Assembly: GCA_011947345.1 (NCBI GenBank)
Contig: JAAVTG010000002.1
Span: 62,001 to 126,000 of the forward strand
DNA: 64,000 bases
DNA from: Phytophthora quininea
Lineage: Eukaryota; Oomycota; Peronosporomycetes; Peronosporales; Peronosporaceae
Direction: 5' to 3'
A program made the translations under genes and the position numbers. Positions within the stretch are counted from its first letter, which is position 1; each line of letters begins with the position of its first letter. Below the pieces are notes generated by a model. That model had not been told where the DNA came from, searched no databases, and saw only the letters and a program-made list of their open reading frames with translations. Positions 43,606 to 52,300 of the stretch are shown here, piece after piece.

Positions 43606-45105
43606 ATGAAGTTCTTCGCCCCGATTGTCGTGAGCTTCGTCGCCGTATTCTCGACGGCGAACGCCAACGGTGTCTGCTACGACCCCGATCACACGAGCGG
43701 CAAGAGCGACTCGACCGTGGCTGCGGACATGAAGGCCATCGCCGGCGCCGGATTCAACAGCGTACGCACATACATCTCCATGTTCGGCAACACCCAGATG
43801 GGCCCGATCATCACGGGCGCCGGTCTCACGGCCGTGCTAGGCGTGCCGTACCCGCAGAGCGACTACCAGGAGCAAATGGAGGCGGCCATCTCGGCAGCTA
43901 ACAGCGGCGGCGTGTCCATCATTATGGTCGGCAACGAAAACCTGGCCGGCGCTGGCAGCGTGCCAAGCGACATGATCAGCGTCATCCAGAGCATCAAATC
44001 CCGCGTCGGTGGCGGCGTCAAGGTCGGCACAGTGCAACGCAACACGGAGGTGATTGGCCACTCGAGCATTTCGGGCTGGTCGGACCTGGTGTCGACCGTC
44101 GACGTACTCGGTGTGAACGTGCACCCGTTCTTCAACCCCGGCACTGCGTGCGAAGACGCCATTGACGTCGTGAACACGCAGTGGCAAACCATGATGGGCA
44201 GCTTCGGCGACAAGCTGCTGCTGACGGAGACTGGCTGGCCGTCCAGCGGCTCTCTGTCGGGTAACACGGGCAGTCTGGAATGCACGCAGAAGTTCTACAG
44301 CGCGTACCAGCAGTGGAGCAGCTCCTTGAGCGAAAAGTTCTACTTCCAAATGTTCGACACCCCGAGCAAGTCGGAGCTGTACGAGCAGACCTTCGGTCTC
44401 TACACATCCGACTCGCAGTCCAAGTTCACCATGTCGACCACGCAGCAATCGTCAAACACACAGCAGTCTTCTAACACCCAGCAGCAACAGCAGACGCCTG
44501 CCCCGACCACCGCAGCCCCGACCACCGCAGCCCCGACACCTGAGCCCACCACGGCTGCCCCAACGGCCACGCCTGAGCCTACGACGGCCGCCCCCACCGC
44601 GACACCTGAGCCGACGACCGCTCCACCGACCAAGGCCCCTAACCAGTACCAGAACTCCACGTCGACGTCCTCGTCAACAGCTTCTTCGACCTCAGGATCG
44701 AGCTCGGTGCAGGTCGGTTCGGCTTCGTTCTCTGGTAGCAACGCCGAGGTTGGTAGCAGCAGCACAAGCACTTCGGTTGGGCAGGACTCGACTACCGGTT
44801 CGGCTAAGACAGAGCAGAAGACGCAGTCTACTGGTCAGACCAGCTCCATTGGAAAGAGCTCGGAAACCCAGCAGCAGACGTCCAGCAAGAACGGCGACTC
44901 CACACAGGAGGTTAACACCCAGAGCGCTGCCTCCGGTGGTTCGGGTATGGCCATGTTTGCTGTTGGTGGCGGAGCTTGCGCCGTGTTGGTGGCGTTCGGC
45001 TTCATTTACCAGGCTCGTAAGCGTGCGGACGAACTGGCTAACGTCGATGACAAGGACGACCGCTTCTCGATCATCACGCCGGTCGAGAACATTTGCTCGC
45101 TATAA
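43606..45105 (+). CDS. GH17 endo-1,3-beta-glucanase-like membrane-anchored protein, gene 3 (intact)
   Basis: 499 codons without a break. Signal peptide to ANA (about residue 21), GH17 domain with GNENLAG and LTETGWPSSG, then a stalk with TTAAPT and ATPEPTTA repeats, a Ser/Thr/Gln-rich region, a transmembrane helix (GGGACAVLVAFGFIY) and a tail ending NICSL. Clearly diverged from genes 1 and 2 in the catalytic domain, yet closest to gene 2 in the anchor and tail. Acts on beta-1,3-glucan at the cell surface. Serves as the template for judging the breaks in the other two genes. Confidence 0.93.
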   Translation: MKFFAPIVVSFVAVFSTANANGVCYDPDHTSGKSDSTVAADMKAIAGAGFNSVRTYISMFGNTQMGPIITGAGLTAVLGVPYPQSDYQEQMEAAISAANSGGVSIIMVGNENLAGAGSVPSDMISVIQSIKSRVGGGVKVGTVQRNTEVIGHSSISGWSDLVSTVDVLGVNVHPFFNPGTACEDAIDVVNTQWQTMMGSFGDKLLLTETGWPSSGSLSGNTGSLECTQKFYSAYQQWSSSLSEKFYFQMFDTPSKSELYEQTFGLYTSDSQSKFTMSTTQQSSNTQQSSNTQQQQQTPAPTTAAPTTAAPTPEPTTAAPTATPEPTTAAPTATPEPTTAPPTKAPNQYQNSTSTSSSTASSTSGSSSVQVGSASFSGSNAEVGSSSTSTSVGQDSTTGSAKTEQKTQSTGQTSSIGKSSETQQQTSSKNGDSTQEVNTQSAASGGSGMAMFAVGGGACAVLVAFGFIYQARKRADELANVDDKDDRFSIITPVENICSL

Positions 45106-45257
45106 GCGTATTCGTTCGATGCCCCAAGAAATTAGTATTGGAACTTGTTTTGCGGTGCAGTTGGCGTTCGCTTCAGTTCGTTTGATTCGGGTGAGGTGAG
45201 CTAAGCAATGCGATTTTGAGTGAAGTGAATAAGTACTAGCACACTTGGCTTTTGTCT

Positions 45258-46469
45258 CTACTGCGTCACAGGAGCGGCAGGCGCCGGTGACGGTGTCGAT
45301 GCTGTCACCGCTTGCGGGGTAGCTTCTCCATCCTTAGCGCGGGCCTCCGTTGGGGCAGTTCCAGGTTTCAAAGCTCCCAGACCAACAGCTGCAATCGCAG
45401 CTGCTGGCGGCTCCAGATCGCCTGCACTCAATCGTTTCTGACCGGTGTGCAAAGCCGAAATGGTTTTAGCTGCCATTATACCAGCGCGGAATCGACGACG
45501 GGCGTTGTAGCGCTTCATCTCCTGCGAGAAGTGCGGCAGCGCCTCGCCGTTGACGCCGTGGATGTCGGCAATCCACGGGTGGTCCAGCACCTGCTGAGCC
45601 GTAAAGCGCTTCTTGGGGTCAACAACCAGCAATCGCGAAATGAGATCCTTTGCCGAGTCCGAGACGCAGTCCCAGTACGGACTTGGGTAGTCGTACACAC
45701 CCGACTTGATGGACTGGAAAAGCGCAGCGTTGTTCTCGTCGTAGAACGGAGGAAAGCCGCATAGCAGGATGTAGGCGATCACGCCAAGACTCCAGAGATC
45801 CACCTCGGCGCCGTACGGACGGCCCTCGAGGATTTCCGGCGCGACATACCCGGGCGTCCCGCAAGCCGTCTGCATGAGTGAGTCGCCCTTAATCAACTTG
45901 GCCAAACCAAAGTCGGCGATCTTAATCTCTGCGTTCTCGTCCGTGGACTGGTACAGCAGGTTTTCAGGCTTGAGGTCGCGGTGCACAATGCCCATCTGGT
46001 GGCAGTACAACAGCGCGTCCGACAGCTTCTTGACCACGCAGCTGGCCTCTTTCTCCGAGTACTTCTCCTTCTCGACGATGCGGTCAAACAGCTCGCCGCC
46101 ACTCATCTCCTCCATGACCATGTAGAAGGTCTTGTGGCAGTCGAACACTTCCTTGAGCTGCACAATGTTGACGTGGTGCACGACCTGCAAGACCTCCACC
46201 TCGACCCGTAGAGCTTCCTCGTCTTCTGCTGTCAGACTCGCCTTGTCGATGCACTTGACAGCCCATCGAGAGTTGTCAGCCTTGCTGACTGCACTCTTGA
46301 CGGTGGCAAAGCTCCCACTACAATAAATAAGCACACCGGTCAGCCCACCAAGGTACGACGTTTTGCAGACACCAGAGACGTACGTTCCGAGCGTCTTGCC
46401 CAGTTTGTAGTATTTACTGCACTCGTCCTTCTTGTAGAACTCGGTCACCTTCTTCATAATCCCCGTCAT
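45258..46469 (-). CDS. Calcium/calmodulin-dependent-type protein kinase
   Basis: Ser/Thr kinase of the CAMK group. Removing a 66-nt GT-AG intron (46318-46383) restores the P-loop LGTGSFATVKSA. Other motifs: catalytic lysine in WAVKCIDK, VHRDLKPENLL, DFGLAKL, activation segment with TACGTPGYVAPEIL, VDLWSLGVIAYILLCGFPPF, and DPKKRFTAQQVLDHPWI. After the kinase domain comes a basic amphipathic stretch (RYNARRRFRAGIMAAKTISAL) placed like the autoinhibitory/calmodulin-binding helix of CaMK I. No EF hands, so not a plant-type CDPK. The tail is Ala/Pro/Thr-rich. Start at 46469 chosen as the first ATG ahead of the domain; about 381 residues after splicing. Confidence 0.92.
   Translation of the reverse strand: MTGIMKKVTEFYKKDECSKYYKLGKTLGTYVSGVCKTSYLGGLTGVLIYCSGSFATVKSAVSKADNSRWAVKCIDKASLTAEDEEALRVEVEVLQVVHHVNIVQLKEVFDCHKTFYMVMEEMSGGELFDRIVEKEKYSEKEASCVVKKLSDALLYCHQMGIVHRDLKPENLLYQSTDENAEIKIADFGLAKLIKGDSLMQTACGTPGYVAPEILEGRPYGAEVDLWSLGVIAYILLCGFPPFYDENNAALFQSIKSGVYDYPSPYWDCVSDSAKDLISRLLVVDPKKRFTAQQVLDHPWIADIHGVNGEALPHFSQEMKRYNARRRFRAGIMAAKTISALHTGQKRLSAGDLEPPAAAIAAVGLGALKPGTAPTEARAKDGEATPQAVTASTPSPAPAAPVTQ
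46318..46383 (-). other. Intron in the kinase gene
   Basis: Minus strand GTACGT...TTGTAG, 66 nt, in phase with the flanking codons. It splits the glycine-rich loop. Because it contains no stop and is divisible by three, automated annotation may retain it. Confidence 0.88.
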
Positions 46470-46685
46470 CTTGAGCGAGCGCGGCTTCTTGGCGTCTCCA
46501 ACTACTTCGAAAATGAGGAGCCGTCGCCAAGCACGATCCGAAATAACGATCGGCGGCGGCTAAAAACGAGTGTCTGCCTCGGGAAACACAGATCGTGAAA
46601 CGTCCTGATCAATCTCCTACCAACGCAATCCACCCGCTCAAGTCTTGCTGTGAATGCATTGCACGTTAGTTGGTTGAACGGCTAT

Positions 46686-47987
46686 CTAGTAGGGACGGGA
46701 GGCTTTTCTCGCCTTCCGGATCCCCGAGGGGTCGACTGCCGAAGCTCTCCTGGTGTATGTTGACGACGATGCTGAGGAGTAGCCGTCGCTGGTGTCGCCC
46801 GAGGCGCTGCCAGCCACAGGAACTGTCCACTTGCACAACCGGGCGTCCTCACCACCAGAGTAGAGACTTGTCGCCTCAGCGTCGTAGTATATGCAACGCA
46901 CGCAGGCTTTGTGGCCTCCCTTGAGCGCTGCTGCATGCTGCAACTTCCCAGCGGAGGCGGCGTCCGTGCCGATGTTGACCGCGTTTATGTCGCCGTCGTG
47001 GTTGCCAGCCAACAGGAACAGCTCGTTCGAGTTATCATCGTACACGCAGTCGATTAAATAGTCGGTCGGGAGGCCGTTGTTGTTGCAGTCGTCCCGAATC
47101 GTAGCATAGTGGTGCAATCTCTGCGCCGTCCAGAGGTTCCACAAGTCCAGAGTCTCAGTGCCCGTCAAACAGAAAATGTTCTCCTTCTCAGGGCCGAAGA
47201 AGCCGACGATCGTGACTGCGCTCTCCACGTTCAAAATGCTTTCAAGAGCGTCGTCCTCGTCCGGGATACGACAGTCGAAGAAGCACACGATGCCGTCCTC
47301 GGACGCCGTGACCACGAAAGCCGGCTGCGTGGGGTGGAAGCGCACCTTGGTGATGGCGTCGATGTGGCTTTCCCCGTACTCTCCAAGCTTGTTGCCCGTC
47401 CGCACGTCGTAAAGAGCGCCAATTCGTCCGTGCCAGTGGCTAGAAGCGTCTCTCCGCAGCCGATGGAGAGACTCCAGACTTCTCGCCCCACGGGCACCAC
47501 CATAGCCGGCACAGCGGCTCTCGTATCCCAAAGCTTGACACACTCATCGCTGGAGCACGTAGCCAGCTGGTAGGGCGAGCTGGGAGATGCCCAGACCTCG
47601 TGGATGGTGCTGTTGTGGGCGTGGAACTGCAACACGATCCAAAGCGTCAATCCCAGAGCTCAAGCCAGAGCGTATAAAGCATTCCCACCTCGTGTATAAG
47701 TCCCAGCGTGTCCAGACTGCGCAGCTGCAGCTTGTGGTTGCTCAATGCGGCGGCCAGTCCGCTCTTGTGGGCTGTGGGTTGGCTGTAATGCAGGAATCAG
47801 CCAGTCAGTCAACTGCGTCAATGTGCCAATCGTTTCTCTCTCCACCCCACCAGTCCAAAACGTAGTCGTAGTCAAAGCCCTCGCTCGGGTCCGACACCAG
47901 CGCCGTGTCACCTGCTGCGGACTGCGCGAACGAGGCCACGGCCGTCTGCGCCAGCGTCAGGCCACCGCGCTGCAGAGCTCCTCGCAT
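46686..47987 (-). CDS. WD40-repeat protein, WDR89-like
   Basis: WD40 propeller of the WDR89 type by overall pattern. Exon 1 from ATG 47987 (acidic segment EGFDYDYVLDWWGGERNDWH), a probable intron ending near 47790, an exon with LSNHKLQLRSLDTLGLIHE, an intron at about 47630-47690 (GTGGGA..TTGCAG), then FHAHNSTIHEVW, CSSDECVKLWDTR, LLATGTDE, and after a one-base break near 47430 ALYDVRTGNKLGEYGESHIDAI and HPTQPAFVVTASEDGIVCFFD, and later GGHKACVRCIYYDAEATSLYSGGEDARLCKW. Ser- and Arg-rich tail. WD40 proteins scaffold complexes; specific role unknown. Head-to-head with the Kazal gene, about 200 bp apart. Confidence 0.8.
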
Positions 47988-48184
47988 GTCAAATGGCTGG
48001 ACGAAACAAAAACGTTTTTAGAAATATGTTTTTGAATAATTGTATCCATTTTCACTTCAACTTGCAGACCAATGAGATCGATCGACGACACTTTCCCTAG
48101 ATGGGACGCTGTAATCGTTGTTGATGATCATCAAGCCTCGCAGTAGCAGTAAAGATCTGCCCCACTCTGCAATTCCTTCGGACG
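47988..48184. promoter_or_regulatory. Shared divergent promoter region
   Basis: 197 bp between the start codons of the WD40 and Kazal genes. Contains CCATTTTCACTTCAACTTG near 48047-48066, similar to the oomycete initiator plus flanking element. Confidence 0.4.
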
Positions 48185-48719
48185 ATGAAGTTTACCATCA
48201 TTTCGTTGCTCGCGGTTGGCGTCTTCCGCGCCGCCTTGGCCGACGACACGGCCTCGGTCGGCACTCCGTTCTCCAAATACAACGTCGGCATGGGCATCGA
48301 TGCCGGCTCCGACGAAACAATTGTCAATGACAGTGTCAACTCTTCCTGCGACTCAACTTGCCCCACGTCCTACGATCCCCTCTGACGGCGGCACCTACAC
48401 CAATCAGTGCTACCTCATCGTCGCGCAGTGCAGCAACGAACATCTCTCTCAAATTGCAAAGGCCGAGTGTGCCGAGTCGACCTACTCGTATCACGCATCG
48501 ACGTACGCGTCATTCTCTTCGGACTCTTCCTACGACGGCTAGCCCTCCTCTGCAGGCACCGTTGGCTGCTCCGATATGTGCCTGGTTAAATACTCTCCTG
48601 TGACGGACAAGAACGGCGTCAAGTACCCCAACAGTTGCGAGATGGCCAGGGCCAAGGCCTGCAACGAGACGGAGATGCCTGCTCAAGTCCACGTTCCTAA
48701 AGAAGCAGCAGCAATCTAA
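48185..48719 (+). pseudogene. Two-domain Kazal-type serine protease inhibitor, broken
   Basis: Signal peptide MKFTIISLLAVGVFRAALA, then Kazal domain 1 (CDSTCPTSYDP, after a break GGTYTNQCYLIVAQC) and Kazal domain 2 (CSDMCLVKYSPVTDKNGVKY, NSCEMARAKAC) to a stop at 48717. Resembles secreted oomycete inhibitors that act on host apoplastic proteases. Two defects: one extra base in a CCCC run near 48373, and an in-frame TAG at 48540-48542 between the domains. The first may be an assembly indel; the second needs a real substitution, so the reading here is pseudogene or a single-domain product. Confidence 0.8.
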
Positions 48720-48856
48720 TGCTTAGAGGCCTTCTAGCCAACTTTCGAATACAGTCGTGATTGCTGCCCTTCTCGAGCCATCACTTCCGTTGTCTGTGCG
48801 CTGGCTGCACTGAATACTGGTGTTTTCTTCAAGCTGTCACTTTGAAGCTTCCGATC

Positions 48857-49204
48857 ATGGACGTCGGGCCAACGAGGGCCGCCATACCAGCACAGCTGCT
48901 TGTGGCTCGCGCAGTACGCAACGTGCAAGTGGGGGACCAAGCGACAGCGGAGCAGGAGGACCCCGACCAAGACCAAGCACCAGTCAAGAGGACGCGCCAT
49001 CCCTTTCCTATGAGCCAGAAGTGCGAGGTTATCCGATGGGTGCTGGGTCCTGGCGAAGGCCTCCCGATTCGCGCCGTCAAGTACTTCCAGCAGCAAGGAT
49101 GGCAAATCGACCAGACCACCATCCGCAAGTGGTGGCACCACCGCGAGTCCATCATGGACCGCTCCAGCGGCAACCGAGTGTTCGTGATCCGCATGGCCCC
49201 GTAG
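48857..49204 (+). CDS. CENP-B/pogo-type helix-turn-helix protein
   Basis: From ATG 48857 (MDVGPTRAAIPAQ), 115 residues. An acidic linker (EQEDPDQDQAPVKR) precedes a psq/CENP-B-N-like DNA-binding domain: PMSQKCEVIRWVLGPGEG, AVKYFQQQGWQIDQTTIRKWW. Such domains are the DNA-binding part of pogo/Tc5 transposases; here no DDE domain follows, so it is a free-standing small protein or a relic. 101 bp upstream of the dynein start. Confidence 0.6.
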   Translation: MDVGPTRAAIPAQLLVARAVRNVQVGDQATAEQEDPDQDQAPVKRTRHPFPMSQKCEVIRWVLGPGEGLPIRAVKYFQQQGWQIDQTTIRKWWHHRESIMDRSSGNRVFVIRMAP

Positions 49205-49305
49205 CAAACATCGACTATCGACCTCTTCCTATCGAGTGGTTGCCATGGCAAAAGTCCAATGCAGTCTCCTCATGTTGTAGTCCACCATCGATATCTATTT
49301 CGTTC

Positions 49306-52300
49306 ATGGACGGCACGTTGAAGCGCCGCCTCCGAGACGTCTCTCATCGAGACTCCTTCGACTCGACGTCACGTGTCACGTCCTCGGTGTCGCGAACTCG
49401 AGAGCAGGCTCGACAGACGCTGGTGGAAGCCTCGACTCGAGACAAGGCGGTGGAGTTGAAGACGAACCAAAGCCCAAGATATGCAGCAAATCCGGACGGG
49501 AACCATGGCCAGGAAGAAATCCCCAAGCGTCAGTGGACTTATACGAGCAGTCCCCGCTGTACATCGACGACGCGCAGCTCCTGAAGCTGCGCGGACGACC
49601 GCCCGTACACTTTGTGGTGCAGAATGCGTCCGCCAAAGAGGAGCAAGTGCAATCAGCGGCGACGACCAGCATGGCCAAAGTGGAAGGAGGCACGAAGACG
49701 CAGAGCTGGCACTCGCCCGTGCACGTGCCGTTGGCGCACCGCAAACTGTTGCAGCCGCCGGCAATCTTCAGAGAGGACCCGCCGTTCCGACCCATTGCCC
49801 CGAGGCCGCCAGCAAACGCTGGGAGTGGGAGACGGAAGACGGATGCAATGCCACAGAAAGTGTCTAAACTCAGCCCCATGCCGACACCCGCGACGGAAGT
49901 CCGGGAACAACTCGCTAATCGGTACGTTAATCCTCTTGCTATTGCTGGGTTTTACGAAAACCTAACAGATGAATGTGGCAGCGCGTTCGTTCAGTCACTT
50001 CGAGAGAGAAACGAGGAACTGTTTGAGCGTCTAGTGCATCGCTTCTCGATGCTAAGGAGGGTATCACAAACTACGGGCGCGGGGTCTCCTGGTGAGAACA
50101 ATAGAACTGAAGCCGTCGATTTCGGTGTGGAGGATGCCATTCTGCTCTTCCTGGACGGCAAACATAAGCACGATGTCCTGTACTTCAAGCGGAGAAACAC
50201 CAGAGGTGTCAAACCAGAAGAGACGGGAAAGACTCTTGCACTGTCGTCCGCCCCCGTCTCCGCCGGGATCTATTTGCCATACGATTTGGAGCGGATCGAG
50301 GAGATGCCTCGACCTGGTGCTGGCGATTTTTTCACAATGACAAACGCCTCCATTGTGCAGCACAGCAACAACGACAGTGACAGCTCTGGCGAGGCCATCC
50401 CGCTGTCGCAGTGGATTATGGAGAGCAAGATGTTTTCTCTGTTGCTGGCGGGGATCCCGCTCTTCCAAAAGTTCTTGGTGCGGAAAGTGTTTGTGGGCTG
50501 GATCCGAGCGATTCGCCAGACTATTTATCGAGACAATTTGAAGACTATCAAGCAGACGCTGCCGTTTGCGCGGCAAGCACTTGCCGCACCAATGCTGGAG
50601 TCGTGCCATGCGCTTCGTGACATCCAAGAGATTCGCTCGTTGAGTTTACCCACAAACCACCCGGCGATGGATCTTGCTGCAGTGCAAGAGCATCAGAAAG
50701 TTTTATTGGGGACTGCTGAGACGAAGTTAATCGACGCGAAAGAGAAGCTGCTCGACCTCATGGAGAAGATGGTGCAAAGTATCTCCGATGATATGGATCC
50801 CCCTACCGGTTTGGACGAGCTGTACAGCGCAGAAGCTTTACCATTCGTACGATCAACGCTAAGTGGAAGTCTGCTCCAATTGCTGCCATCCGGCAACGAA
50901 AACGGATATTCATCACCAGAAGACGACGGCAGCGCAAGATATGGAACTGGTGGAAACCTACATCCGCTTGATGGGCTATATGTTTATTGAAAGCCTGTAC
51001 GTGATGATCATCGGGTGCGTGCAACACTTACGCCAAGAATTATGCGCTGAAGACAACTCCGGCGCAATCTGCGCTGCGGTGACCATTATTGAAGATACTC
51101 TCCAACTCTCGCCGTCTCTGGATCAAACCAAGCACGTGTTCTTGGGTGGACTAGCCCGGCTAATTCGACTTGTCAGCAACTTCCACTTTGCCAAGAACGC
51201 GATCACATGGAGCAACAACCGAGGGACGGGGGCATTGACCCTCGTGGCTGAGGCGTTTGCAAGCAGCGAGTCCTTTTCCACCGAGTTCGACTTGCAGTCG
51301 GTTCTTCGCACAGACCCGACGTTTGACCAAGTCACGAAAGCGTTGATTCGAGAGCTAGCTCTGTGGTTTAATCGGGCAGCCCAGCAAATGCTCTCGTTCG
51401 AATCGCTGCGGCAGGTCTACACCGAAGTTCAGTCAGTCCGAGACCACAGAGTGCACGGCGACGGGACTACCTTGACAGTAAATGCTCACGCCCACCCACA
51501 CTCAGACCTCTCTCGAATCACTAGAATTCCTGGAGGAGAGCTCTCTCGTTTTTGAAGAGTATCGGTCATCGGCTGAATATCCTCGATCGGTCACAACATG
51601 CCTGCCAGAAGCTCCAGTCGAGTTGGAAGGTTGGATTTCTTGAAATTCAGTGCCGGAAATCGATCTCGGAGATTTTGGAGCTCATTTATCATGAACGGCT
51701 CTTGATTCATCAGAATCTGTACCGCTTGTCCGTCGATGGCGTGACGGAGTGTGCCAATTCATTGCAACGCGCGATTGCGGTGCTTGAGGATCGACCCCAA
51801 TTAATTGAGTTTTTCTGCGAGCAGATGAAGCAAGTGCGCTCACTAAAAGACGGAGAGAGGCATCTGAACCTGAGCATTCGCAACGTGGATGAAGCTGTTC
51901 GAACCCTCAAGAAATTTGCCCCACCGCTTGGCTCGGAGATCGTTCCCCAGTACAATGGCATGCACCAGTCCCTGAACAAGTACACGACACTGAGTCAATC
52001 CCACGCCAAGTTCGCTGCAAAAGTCTTGCCCAATATCACCTACCAGGTCAATTCAGCGTTACAGAAGTATTCGCTGCGGTGTCACAAGTTGTTGCGGATG
52101 TATGACGACTTCTTTGACATGGAGGAGGAAGAGGATATGGAGAAGAACGTTGGCACATTTCAGGAGATCGTGCGCGAGTTGGCGGGAATCGAAAAGGCGA
52201 CAAAACTCTACCAAGAGTACCAGAAAATGGTTGGATTGAAAGTCGTCGACGTCCCGGCACTGGCAGAAGCGATGGCAAAGTGGGGGAAGTACAGGGCTTG

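Noticed and set aside
42905..43609. 234-codon plus frame just before GH17 gene 3
   Set aside because: No domain, GC-rich low-information composition, overlaps the candidate initiator and the GH17 start; probably not translated.
35782..44448. Long minus-strand frames opposite the GH17 genes
   Set aside because: His/Val/Ala-rich shadow translations of the highly biased GH17 codon usage, identical in genes 1 and 2 only because the DNA is identical.
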